Positions 1-8,173 of a stretch of DNA of 64,000 nucleotides are shown piece by piece. Position 1 is the stretch's first letter. Every line of letters starts with the position of its first letter. The DNA is from CATQHW01 sp965215345. GTDB lineage: Bacteria; Spirochaetota; Spirochaetia; SZUA-6; Bin103. A program made the position numbers and the translations under genes. The notes beneath the pieces are model-generated. The model saw only the letters and a list, made by a program, of their open reading frames with translations. It had not been told where the DNA came from and did not search any database. Where the stretch lies: positions 930,001 through 994,000 of the forward strand of contig CBDCDL010000002.1 of assembly GCA_965215345.1 (NCBI GenBank). The letters are read 5' to 3'.

Positions 1-254
1 CGCGAGCGGACGCGCGTCCGCAGCTTCGTATCGGCGCCGATCAGGTGCGCTGCACGCACGGCGCCACCTCGGGACCGTTGCCTCCGGAGCAGCTCCACTA
101 CCTGCGGAGCCGCGGTCTCTCGCGCGGTACGGCGACCGCCATGCTGGTGCGGGGCTTTCTGGAAGAAGTGAACCGCCGGATCGAGGTCCCGGAGGTAGCG
201 GCTGCCCTGCAGGCGCAGCTTGACCGCGGCCTCGCCAGCCTGGAAGCCGCGTGA
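1..254 (+). CDS. sufD: SufD, Fe-S cluster assembly scaffold (C-terminal end only)
   Basis: This is the last ~83 codons of a gene that begins before the window. SufD is part of the SufBCD scaffold that assembles Fe-S clusters in the cytosol. The segment RCTHGATSGPL followed by YLRSRGLSR is the characteristic SufB/SufD carboxy-terminal signature, in which the family's conserved Cys and His lie. The reading frame is open to the window edge, so the GTG at 45 is internal, not the start. Its stop overlaps the sufS start by four bases, indicating translational coupling. SufB is the alternative, but SufD directly before sufS is the usual order. Confidence 0.88.
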   Translation, partial: RADARPQLRIGADQVRCTHGATSGPLPPEQLHYLRSRGLSRGTATAMLVRGFLEEVNRRIEVPEVAAALQAQLDRGLASLEAA

Positions 255-1489
255 TGGCCGCCCGCCATGCGGCGGTCGACGTGACCGCGGTGCGTGGTGA
301 CTTCCCGATGCTGGAACGGATCGTGCACGGTCGGCCGCTCGCCTACCTGGACAACGCCGCTACCACCCTCAAGCCCCGGACGGTGATCCGGGCGGTGGCC
401 GACCACTACCAGGAGGATGTCGCCAACATCCACCGCGGCGTCCACTACCTGAGCCAGCGGGCCACCGCGCACTACGAGGCCACGCGCGAACGCGTCCGCG
501 ACCTGATCGGGGCGCGCGCGACGGAGGAGATCATCTTTACCGCCGGCACGACCGCAGCCATCAACCTGGTCGGGCAGAGCTGGGGCGACGCCAACCTCCG
601 TGATGGGGATGAGATCGTCGTCACCGAGATGGAGCATCACTCCAACATCGTTCCGTGGCAGATGGCCTGCCAGCGGCGTGGCTGCGTGCTGCGCGTGCTG
701 CCGATCCTGGACGACGGGAGCCTTGACCTGCAGGCGGTGGAGCGGGTGCTGTCGCCGCGCACCCGGCTCGTCGCCGTCACGCTGGCCTCCAACGCCCTCG
801 GCACGATCGTGCCGGTGGCGGGCCTGGCCGCGGCGGCCCACGAGCGCGGCGCCGTGGTGCTGGTCGATGCCGCCCAGGCGGTCGCCCACGCGCCGATCGA
901 CGTGCAGGAGCTGAACTGCGACTTCCTGGCGTTCTCCGGCCACAAGCTGTACGGGCCGACGGGAGTGGGTGTGCTCTACGGCCGGCGCGAGCTCCTGGAA
1001 GAGATGCCGCCGGTGACCGGCGGCGGCGACATGATCCGGTCAGTCGCGTTCGAGGGGAGCACCTACGCCGAGCTGCCCAACCGGCTGGAAGCGGGGACGC
1101 CGAACATCGCCGGCGTCATCGGCCTGGGAGCCGCGATCGACTACGTGCAGGGCCTGGGCTTCGACTGGATCGAAGAGCGCGAGCGCCGCCTGCTGCGCGC
1201 CGCGACCGAAACGCTGCAGGCGATCGATGCGGTGCGCGTGATCGGCACCGCGGCCGACAAGGCGCCGGTGCTGTCGTTCGTGGTCGGCGACATCCATCCG
1301 CACGACCTGGGCACCATCGCGGACGGCGAGGGGGTCGCCATCCGCACCGGACACCACTGCGCACAGCCGGTCATGCATCGCTTCGACGTGCCCGCCACGG
1401 CGCGCGCGTCGTTTGCGTTCTACAATACGGATGCGGAGATCGACGCGCTCGCGCGCGCGATCGACCGCACCATGGAGGTATTCGCGTGA
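251..1489 (+). CDS. sufS: SufS-type cysteine desulfurase
   Basis: PLP enzyme that removes sulfur from cysteine and passes it as persulfide to SufU for Fe-S assembly. The protein is 412 aa, normal for group II desulfurases. The PLP lysine lies in SGHKLYGPTG (K232) and the persulfide-forming cysteine in RTGHHCAQP (C370). The N-terminal AYLDNAATTLKP and the MEHHSN motif are also family hallmarks. It starts with GTG overlapping the sufD stop (GTGATG, so an ATG follows immediately) and its own stop overlaps the sufU start. The gene is intact and part of a compact SUF operon. Confidence 0.95.
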   Translation: MMAARHAAVDVTAVRGDFPMLERIVHGRPLAYLDNAATTLKPRTVIRAVADHYQEDVANIHRGVHYLSQRATAHYEATRERVRDLIGARATEEIIFTAGTTAAINLVGQSWGDANLRDGDEIVVTEMEHHSNIVPWQMACQRRGCVLRVLPILDDGSLDLQAVERVLSPRTRLVAVTLASNALGTIVPVAGLAAAAHERGAVVLVDAAQAVAHAPIDVQELNCDFLAFSGHKLYGPTGVGVLYGRRELLEEMPPVTGGGDMIRSVAFEGSTYAELPNRLEAGTPNIAGVIGLGAAIDYVQGLGFDWIEERERRLLRAATETLQAIDAVRVIGTAADKAPVLSFVVGDIHPHDLGTIADGEGVAIRTGHHCAQPVMHRFDVPATARASFAFYNTDAEIDALARAIDRTMEVFA

Positions 1490-1938
1490 GCGACAGCGCC
1501 GAGCTGTACCAGCAGGTGATCCTTGAGCACAACCGCAACCCGAGAAACTACGGGCCACTCGGCGACGCCACGAACAGCGCCGAGGGCGACAACCCGTTGT
1601 GCGGCGACCGCTACACGATCGATTTGCGCCTGGACGACGACGGCAAGGTGGCGGCCATCGGCTTCTACGGCGCGGGATGCGCCATCTCCAAGGCGTCCGC
1701 GTCCCTGATGACCGAAACGGTCACCGGCATGAGCGCCGACGAGGTGTCCGCACTGTTCGAGCGCTTTCACGACTTGGTGCGCGGGCGCCTCGATTCCTCC
1801 CGGCACTCCGAGCTGGGCAAACTGCAGGTGTTTTCCGGCATCTGGGAGTACCCGGCGCGGGTGAAGTGCGCGATCCTGTCCTGGCACGCGCTGTCCAGTG
1901 CGCTCGCCGGCGGCGGTGCGGTCACCACGGAGATCTGA
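1486..1938 (+). CDS. sufU: SufU, zinc-dependent sulfur acceptor of SufS
   Basis: 150-aa IscU-like protein that accepts persulfide sulfur from SufS. Three conserved cysteines are visible: C39 in NPLCGDR, C65 in GAGCAISKAS and C128 in RVKCAILSWH. The spacing between the second and third, and the RVKCA-LSW tail, fit SufU rather than IscU. The GTG start overlaps the sufS stop (GTGA), which couples translation. There is no separate iscU nearby. Confidence 0.94.
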   Translation: MSDSAELYQQVILEHNRNPRNYGPLGDATNSAEGDNPLCGDRYTIDLRLDDDGKVAAIGFYGAGCAISKASASLMTETVTGMSADEVSALFERFHDLVRGRLDSSRHSELGKLQVFSGIWEYPARVKCAILSWHALSSALAGGGAVTTEI

Positions 1939-1949
1939 GGACGACCGCC

Positions 1950-2504
1950 GTGCCCGTCGCCATCCTCACGCAGTTCACCCCCAATCCGAATGCGATGAAG
2001 TTCATCCTGAACCTGGACGTGAAGAGCACCGGCAAGATCACGTTCGAGGGGCCGGAGCAGGCGCGCGGCGTGCCGCTGGTGGAGCGGCTGTTCGAGTTGC
2101 CGTACGTCCGCCAGGTGCACCTGTTCGAGAACGTCATCACCGTCAGCAAGGACGAAGAGACCGACTGGCAGGACGCGGCCGATCAGATCAAGGAGATCGC
2201 GGGCAGGGAGATCCAGTCCCATGACCCCGACTTCACCCCGCAGCAGCCGGAGCGCAGCCGTGACGACCTGCCCGACGACATCAGGGCCATCGAGGACGTG
2301 CTCGACCGAACGGTGCGGCCCTACCTGCAGGGCGACGGCGGCGATCTGGACGTGCTGGCGTACGAGGACAAGCGGGTGGTGGTCAGCTATCAGGGGGCGT
2401 GCGGGAGTTGCCCGGCATCGGAGTCAGGGACGCTCACCGCGATCCAGGGGATCCTCCGCGACGAGATCGACCCGGAGATCGAAGTGGTCTCCGCCACGTT
2501 CTGA
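1950..2504 (+). CDS. Nfu/NifU-type Fe-S carrier protein
   Basis: 184-aa two-domain protein, likely an Fe-S carrier delivering clusters made by the SUF machinery. Residues ~1-85 (MPVAILTQFTPNPNAMKF onward) match the Nfu N-terminal domain. Residues ~110-184 match the NifU-like C-terminal domain with the cluster-binding pair C151 and C154 in CGSCPAS. I chose the GTG at 1950, twelve bases after the sufU stop. The same frame is open further upstream, but only as overlap with sufU. It is the fourth gene of the SUF operon. Confidence 0.88.
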   Translation: MPVAILTQFTPNPNAMKFILNLDVKSTGKITFEGPEQARGVPLVERLFELPYVRQVHLFENVITVSKDEETDWQDAADQIKEIAGREIQSHDPDFTPQQPERSRDDLPDDIRAIEDVLDRTVRPYLQGDGGDLDVLAYEDKRVVVSYQGACGSCPASESGTLTAIQGILRDEIDPEIEVVSATF

Positions 2505-2531
2505 CGCATCGACCGGGATGGCAGGCACTAC

Positions 2532-3731
2532 ATGCAGAACGGCTCCGCACCCGCGGCGACCCTGTCCGACGCCGGCTATCAGACCTTTCTGGGCAGCTAC
2601 TCCGCTCTCGACCGTTACTTCCGCACCGACGGGTCCGTCTCCGAGATCATCCTCACGCGCGGTGACCTGATCGCGCTGGCCCGGCTGTTCGACGAGCTGA
2701 CCTTCCCCGGATTTCCGCTGGAGCACGCCGCCACGCGAGCCGGCGGCCGCAGCGTCTTCTTCCGCTGCGCCGACGATTCCGAGCCGTGGCCGCGCAACCC
2801 GTTCACGGTGCTGGACCTGCGCTATGACCCACGGACCGGGGTGTTCCACGATCCGCACGGCGTCTACGGCGACCTGCGGCGCGACGAACTGGTGCCCGTG
2901 CCGGGGGTGCAGGCGGAGTGGGTGCGTCTGACCGAGGCAGCCCGCCTGGTGTCCCGCTACCACTACGCGGCCGATCCGGCCGTCCTGACGTTGCGCCGGG
3001 AACCTCCTCCGGTCGCACCGGAATACCAGCGACAGATCCTCTGCGACATCCTGAGCTCCCCCTACCCGGACAAGGGGCTGGACCTGCTGCTGCAGGCCGG
3101 ACTGGTCGAGCTCTGGTGGCCGGAGCTCGGCGCCCTCGCCGGCGTCGACCACGCCAAGGAGCATCATCCGGAAGGCGGCGGCTGGCAGCACACGCTGGCG
3201 ACCTTTGCCCACCGCAAACGGGCGGATCTGATCCTGTCGCTGGCGTTGCTGCTGCACGACGTCGGCAAGGCCAGCGCACGGCCGATCGGCCGCAAACGTT
3301 TCTTCGCCCACGCCGACATCGGCGCGCAGATGGCGCGGCGCTTCCTGCGGCGGCTCGGTTTCGATCAACCGGTGGTGGATGAGGTCGGGTTCCTGGTCCG
3401 GTACCACATGATGCCGGGCGCGATGCGGGAGGGCGGCGCCAGCCCGGGGCGCCGCGCCCTGTTGGAGCGCATCATGGCCGAGCCGGCCTTTCCCCGTCTT
3501 CTGGAGCTGTTTCGCGCCGACACCCTGGCGACCTTCGCCAGCCCGGAGCCGTATTACCGGGCGTGCAGGATCTACCGCAGCTTTCGCGGAGGGGTACGGC
3601 TGACGAGGCACCGCTCGGAGTGCCGGTGCGGCCGCACCGGGTGCGGACAAACAAATCGGCCGCCGCACGGGCGACGGCCGACACGTTCCAGGCGGCGCCG
3701 CGTACGGCGCCGCCCCGGTCAGAACGGGTAG
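2532..3731 (+). CDS. HD-domain protein related to tRNA nucleotidyltransferase C-termini
   Basis: 399-aa reading frame starting with ATG, 27 bases after the nfu gene. An HD metal-phosphohydrolase motif is visible (H242-D243 in LLLHDVGKAS, preceded by HHPEGGGWQHTL). The arrangement resembles the HD region of CCA-adding/poly(A) polymerase proteins, but no nucleotidyltransferase catalytic domain is seen, so substrate and role are unknown. After about residue 350 (CRIYRSFRGG) the protein becomes an arginine-rich low-complexity tail reading through a strong hairpin. A one-base shift in the adjoining G run would end the protein at 3603. I suspect the last ~40 residues are an artefact of a frameshift. 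Confidence 0.7.
   Translation: MQNGSAPAATLSDAGYQTFLGSYSALDRYFRTDGSVSEIILTRGDLIALARLFDELTFPGFPLEHAATRAGGRSVFFRCADDSEPWPRNPFTVLDLRYDPRTGVFHDPHGVYGDLRRDELVPVPGVQAEWVRLTEAARLVSRYHYAADPAVLTLRREPPPVAPEYQRQILCDILSSPYPDKGLDLLLQAGLVELWWPELGALAGVDHAKEHHPEGGGWQHTLATFAHRKRADLILSLALLLHDVGKASARPIGRKRFFAHADIGAQMARRFLRRLGFDQPVVDEVGFLVRYHMMPGAMREGGASPGRRALLERIMAEPAFPRLLELFRADTLATFASPEPYYRACRIYRSFRGGVRLTRHRSECRCGRTGCGQTNRPPHGRRPTRSRRRRVRRRPGQNG
3691..3714. terminator. Perfect 10-bp GC hairpin between convergent genes
   Basis: GGCGGCGCCG, a four-base loop CGTA, then the exact complement CGGCGCCGCC. It lies between the convergent HD-domain gene and the secreted-protein gene, where a bidirectional terminator is expected. 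There is no T tract on either side, so it is not a classical intrinsic terminator. A second imperfect palindrome lies just upstream (about 3657-3680). Confidence 0.5.
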
Positions 3732-3738
3732 CGGACCG

Positions 3739-4380
3739 CTACATCTCCATCGGCATCGCCGCGAAGTTGCCGAAGCTGGCCGCCGCCGACGTGGTGCCCA
3801 CGCCGATCATGTTGTGGCCCTCTCCTTCCAGCGACTGACCCAGGGTGAACGCCCACCATGTGGTCGCGTCGAACGGGTCCTTGACCCACACGTCGCCATT
3901 GCTGGAATCGATGCGGATGCGGACCGTCAGCGGAGTGTTCATCACCATCTCCGCCGTGATGCCGGCGATCATGGCCGCCGGGACCTCGAAGCTGTACGTG
4001 ATCCCCGCATACTCGTGAATCTCGCCCGCGGCGTTGTACACCTGCGCGTGCAGCCCGGAGCCGCCCAGATTGGCCGGATCCCAGACCAGACCCATCACGA
4101 AGCCCGGTACTATGGCGCCGAAGCCGATGGCGTTGTCCTCCAGGCCGCCCAGGTAGGCGACGTCGAAGGAGTACTCGGCCTTGCCTTGGATGCCCATGGG
4201 CACCACGGCACCGGCCAGCGACGCGGAGGCGTCGGTCTGAGCCAGGCGCCCATCGACCTCCTGCCACGTGCCGCCGTCCGTATGGACGTCGATGCCCATG
4301 TACATGGCCATGTGACCGTCCGCGAAGGAGAATGAAGCCGCGAGGGCCACGAGAGCCAAAATCGTCACTACACGTTTCAT
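3739..4380 (-). CDS. Exported protein of unknown function
   Basis: 213-aa protein with a clear signal peptide (MKRVVTILALVALAASFSFA, then DGHMAMYMG). The mature part is Gly/Ala/Met-rich with alternating hydrophobic segments and a Trp-rich patch (TTWWAFTLG), so a small beta-rich periplasmic or outer-membrane protein is plausible. I placed the start at the ATG at 4380 because AGAGGT lies about ten bases upstream. A GTG four codons earlier overlaps that ribosome-binding site. No family was recognised. It stands alone, convergent with the HD-domain gene. Confidence 0.72.
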   Translation of the reverse strand: MKRVVTILALVALAASFSFADGHMAMYMGIDVHTDGGTWQEVDGRLAQTDASASLAGAVVPMGIQGKAEYSFDVAYLGGLEDNAIGFGAIVPGFVMGLVWDPANLGGSGLHAQVYNAAGEIHEYAGITYSFEVPAAMIAGITAEMVMNTPLTVRIRIDSSNGDVWVKDPFDATTWWAFTLGQSLEGEGHNMIGVGTTSAAASFGNFAAMPMEM

Positions 4381-4733
4381 CGTATCTCGCACCTCTTTGT
4401 TTGGGAGTTGCGGCCGATCATACCGATGCCATCCGACGGATGCAACCGCCCGGCCCGAACGCCCGAACGCAGGGGGATCCGATGCTGTGGGGCCGCTGCT
4501 CCAAGGGGTGAGGTGGTCCCGGTTCGTTGGACAGCTCGAGGGGTAGGCTAAGGTGTAATCCGTTGGTCTTCAACTCACCCCTCCTTCGTGAGAAACAGGC
4601 GGCGGTAAAGGGGTGGGGGTCCGGGGGAGGGGTGATCGAGCCTGTGGAACCTGTGGATAAGTTCCACGACTCGCGCACCACATCGGCCCGGCCACCCTCA
4701 TAGCCCGCTCACCCCGCCTGATGTCCCTATCGG
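4381..4733. other. Intergenic stretch, carries one copy of dispersed repeat A
   Basis: About 350 bases between the secreted-protein gene and the IS3 fragment. It holds an 87-bp dispersed repeat (next entry) and a G-rich tract around 4605-4640. The promoter of the minus-strand gene should lie at its left edge. No protein-coding gene is supportable. Confidence 0.6.
4510..4596 (-). repeat. Dispersed repeat A, copy 1
   Basis: 87-bp element matching 61766-61852 at about 80 positions by eye, in the same orientation. On the minus strand both copies could encode a peptide containing LKTNGLH and SLPLELSNEP. Both lie in non-coding DNA upstream of minus-strand genes. It has no obvious terminal inverted repeats. 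Confidence 0.8.
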
Positions 4734-5213
4734 CTATGCCACCTCCTCCTTGTCGAGTTCCTGCCCACCAGCTCCGTACGCTTCGGCCGGCGTGCGGCCA
4801 GCGAGCGCCGAGTGCGGGCGCACTTCGTTGTAGTACTCCATCCAATCGTCGATCAGCCGCTGCGCCGCCACGCCGTCGGCCAGCTCGTGCAGATACACCG
4901 CCTCATACTTCAGCGATCGCCACAGCCGTTCGATGAACACGTTGTCCAGACACCGACCGCGACCGTCCATCGAGCACCGGATGCCGGCCTCCTGCAGCCG
5001 CTCCGTGAACGCGGTGCTGGTGAACTGGCTGCCCTGATCGGTGTTGAAGATCTCTGGCGTCCCGTACCGCTGCAGCGCCTCGGTCAACGCCTCCAGGCAG
5101 AACGCGGTGTCCATGGTGGTGCTCAGCCGCCACGCCAGCACCCGCCGCGTGGCCCAGTCCATGACCGCCACCAAGTACAGGAACCCGCCCTGCACCGGGA
5201 TGTAGGGTGGCGC
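4734..5213 (-). pseudogene. IS3-family transposase OrfB, C-terminal fragment
   Basis: About 160 codons of a DDE transposase of the IS3 group. Recognisable pieces are YIPVQGGFLYLVAVMDWATR, TDQGSQFTS (second catalytic Asp) and the FIERLWRSLKYE segment carrying the catalytic Glu, ending in YYNEVRPHSALAG. The first catalytic Asp region and all of OrfA are missing. The fragment begins abruptly inside istB of the neighbouring IS21 element, so it is either an IS3 insertion whose other half was deleted or a recombination joint. Confidence 0.85.
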
Positions 5214-5909
5214 GGTGCACGAGGCGGTCGATGGCAGCGACGGTCATCGCTGGATCGGGAAAGATCGTGTCCCACTGGCCGAACGGCTGGTTGGCGGTGA
5301 GCAACAGGGAGCGTTGCTCGTAGCGGGCGCTGATCAACTCGAACAGGACGCTGGTCTCGGCCTGATCCTTGCTGACATAGGAGAAATCGTCGAGCACCAG
5401 GAGGTGAAACGTGTCGAGTTGCGGATGGCGGGCTCGAGCGCCAACTCGCGGCGTGCGGCCTGCAGGCGTTGGGCGAGATCGGTGGTGCGGGCGAACAGCA
5501 CCCGGTACCCGTTCTCGATGAGCGCCAAGCCGATGGCGGCCGACAGATGGGTCTTGCCGGTTCCGGGCGGACCGATGAGCAGGAGGTTGGAGCCGTCGTC
5601 GAGCCAGCGGTCGCCGGCGCAGAGCGCCGTGACGTGCGCCTTGGAGAGGGTCGGCACGACGGTGAAGTCGAAGCTGTCGAGGGTCTTGCCGCTCGGCAGC
5701 CGAGCTTCACCGAGGCGGCGCTGGAAGCGGCGCCGGGCGCGGTCGGCGAGTTCGTGTTCGGTCAAGGCGGCCAGCAGGCGTGCGGCCGGCCAGCCTTCGC
5801 GGTCGGCCTGGGCGGTGAACTGAGGCCACAGCGCCTTGATGGTGGGCAGGCGCAGTTCGCTGAGCATCAGGCTGAGCGCGGCAGCATCGACGGGAACGCC
5901 AGTACTCAT
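5212..5909 (-). pseudogene. istB: IstB, IS21-family transposition ATPase (frameshifted, truncated)
   Basis: AAA+ helper ATPase of an IS21 element. The N-terminal part is intact, with Walker A GPPGTGKTHLS and the usual MLSELRLPTIKALW start region. A single-base loss near 5425 shifts the frame; the continuation in the next frame is LDDFSYVSKDQAETSVLFE (Walker B region) followed by SARYEQRSLLLTANQPFG. The last residues (DRLVHRAT) are cut off where the IS3 fragment begins. The ATG overlaps the istA stop (ATGA), as is normal in IS21. Confidence 0.88.
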
Positions 5910-7307
5910 GCAGCGCCTGCCCGTGCGGTGGCGAGCTCGGCGGTGTGGTCGAGCAGATCGTCGTAGTCGGCTGGCGAGCCCAGGCGCACGTCGAGGTGCG
6001 GCAGCGACTGCGGGTCGGGACCGAACCGCTCCTGGAGGTGGTGCAGTTCAGGCACCGTGCCGGCGTCGAGCAGGTCGGCAAGGTGGGCAGCCAGCGCCGC
6101 CTCGCAGCAGCGCTCGTGAGCCAGGGCCAACAGCCCGACCATGCGCCGGCAGGCGGTACGCTCATCGAGGGCATCGAGCAGCGCATCGAAGGTGCGGCGG
6201 TAAGCGTCGTGCGGGAACAGTTGATCGCGGTAGACCAGATGCAGCAGGGCCATCGGCTTGCGGCGCAGGGCAGGGATGAAATGGTGATAGTTGACCACGT
6301 GGCCACGGCGCCCGTCGCTGTGGGGACGACCACGGGGCAGGGTCAGCAGTGGACAGGAGCCGAGCATCAGCTCCAGGCGATCATCGTAGAGATGGACGCG
6401 CAGGGTGTGGCCGATCAGCCGCGACGGCACCGAGTAGAACATCTTGCGCAGGGTGAACCCGGAGTGCGAGGTGACCTGGACGCGTTCCAGCTCGAAGTCC
6501 TGGGTGCGCTGCGCCGGCAGCGCGCGCAGCACGGCGCATTCGGCGTCGATGCGGGCAGCAGCAGGGCTTGCTCGATGGCGCGCTTGAGGTGGCCGTGGGC
6601 GCTTTCGACGCTGCCGTTTCATGGGCGACGCCGCGGTTGTTGCGCGTGGGTTGCATGCCGTAGTGGGCGCACAACTCCTGGTAACGGCGGGTGAGGTCAT
6701 CGCGGGCTGCCTGATCCAGATTGTGGTAGGCAGCCGCCAGGCTGTCGGTGCGGTGCTCCCGAGGGACGCCGCCGAGCAGCCACAAGGCGTTCTGACAGCC
6801 GCCGCTCAGGGCGACGAAGCTCTCGCCGCCGAGCACCACCTCAGCGTACTCGAACCCGGAGTAGGGCAGCCGGAAGTGGTACAGCAGATGGATCAGCGGC
6901 GCACCGGCGATGGTGACGCCGAGGTGTCCGGTGGCGGTGAAGTCGGACAGGCCGAGGCGACCGGGGGGATGGCGCTGGGCGAAGATCACCTCCTGTTCGG
7001 GGCCATGCAGGGCGCGCCAGTGGCGCACGCGGCGCTCGAGGGTGCGCCGCACGCCGGCAGGGAGCTCCGGATGGTTGCGGCGCAGTTCTTCGAAGATGGT
7101 GACTGCTCGCAGAGACGGGGACTCGACCAGCAACGGCACTACTTCTTCATCGAAGATGCCGGCCAGCGGGTCGCGGCGGCGGCGGGTGCGCGGCGTCTGT
7201 TTCTGTGACGGCAGTCGCGGGTCGGACTCGATGCGGTAGGCGGTGGCGGTACTGAATGCCGCCCTGGCCGCCGCGACTGACGGTGGGTCCTTGCGGCGTA
7301 AACTCAT
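5906..7307 (-). pseudogene. istA: IstA, IS21-family transposase (two frameshifts)
   Basis: DDE transposase of the IS21 family, start ATG at 7307. The N-terminal half reads normally through LGLSDFTATGHLGV (first catalytic Asp) and NNRGVAHE. Near 6617 one base is missing: the conserved SVESAHGHLKRAIEQALLL continues in another frame. A second shift about 60 bases later returns to AQRTQDFELERVQVTSHSG and the C-terminal half. The element can no longer transpose by itself. Confidence 0.88.
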
Positions 7308-7582
7308 AGAGAGCCTCACTTGGTGATCGTAAGATGTCGGCCCGGCAACGGGTGCTCCTTTTCGTCGGGTAGTCAGGAGCACCCTTGCTCACGCCGGGTC
7401 CGGCTGCGATCACCGCCGGCGGCCCCCCAGGGCGCCGCCGCGCCGCTGACTACGGTCGGGCTACGCCCTCCCTCCGTCAGCGGAGGCCAACCACCCCTCG
7501 ATCAGAGGGCAGCCAGCCGCCTCGGCATTCTCATCTTGATTGTCGCGCGCCAGACGGCCTCTACACATGCCGAGAACGTCGA

Positions 7583-7900
7583 TCACGCACGGGACAGCCA
7601 GGATGATTGGGCCGTATCGGGTAACGTTTCCAGAAAGTTCGCCGGGGTCAGGATCGGGAGGCCGTGGAAGGACGCGATCTCCAGCAGATCCTGATCGCCG
7701 GTGACGATGCAGTCTGCGGCACCCATCAGCGCCACCTCCAGCACCTTGTCGTCGTCAGGATCGCGGCAGCCCAGCTTGGCCCCCACGATTCCGACCCACT
7801 CGGCGACGGCTCTGACTCGAGCAAGATACACGGCCCGGCTCTGCGAAGAGACATAGCGGTCGAACTTCGTGCGTTGCAGGCGGGTCCGGAGCTCTGCAAA
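7583..7900 (-). pseudogene. PIN-domain toxin, C-terminal half (split by IS110)
   Basis: C-terminal part of a PIN-family ribonuclease toxin (COG1569-like). Visible are FAELRTRLQRTKFDRYVS and the acidic motif CRDPDDDKVLEVAL, then DCIVTGDQDLLEI with the third PIN aspartates. The missing N-terminal 45 residues lie at 9588-9719, on the other side of the IS110 element. An apparent start at 7936 arises from IS sequence, so the fragment probably makes no functional toxin. Confidence 0.88.
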
Positions 7901-8173
7901 GCTCCCCCACCGGCCCGGTCGGACCGGCGTTGACATGGGAGAAACGCGGACGCTGGCGTAGACTGGGACGGGTAATCTTGAGGGGGCGCGAAGTAGGCCG
8001 GCCTGTCACTGGTGTAGCGCCCTGCGGGGCGAACCCGGAGTAAAGCTTGGTCCCGAGGCCCGTGGCGTTGTCAGTGGTGAGGGTCTGCACGGCGACGTGC
8101 TGATCCATCCCGGTAAGGAGAATGCTCAGTTTGTTCACGCCTCGGCCGCTCCACTCATCCCGAGGAGAGACTG
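7901..8173 (+). ncRNA. Candidate IS110 bridge RNA region
   Basis: The long non-coding left end between the element boundary and the transposase start. In IS110-group elements such as IS621 this position encodes the bridge RNA that pairs with target and donor DNA. The assignment rests on position and family knowledge; I did not fold it or prove guide matches. A segment at about 8043-8055 (AAGCTTGGTCCCGAG) resembles AGCTTGGTCCCGGAG near the element's right end (about 9546-9558), which could reflect a donor-recognition relation. Confidence 0.5.

Larger units (their letters stand above)
5212..7320 (-). mobile_element. Decayed IS21-family element
   Basis: Contains istA and istB in the normal order with an ATGA overlap, but both genes carry frameshifts and the istB end is replaced by an IS3 fragment. 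Boundaries are approximate: I could not define terminal repeats. A 10-bp inverted repeat (GGGTGCTCCT at 7350, AGGAGCACCC at 7376) lies just upstream of istA and may belong to the left end. Confidence 0.7.

Noticed and set aside
98..943. Long minus-strand open frame across sufS
   Set aside because: It is antisense to a clearly identified gene, has arginine/valine-rich composition typical of GC-rich shadow frames and no family features.
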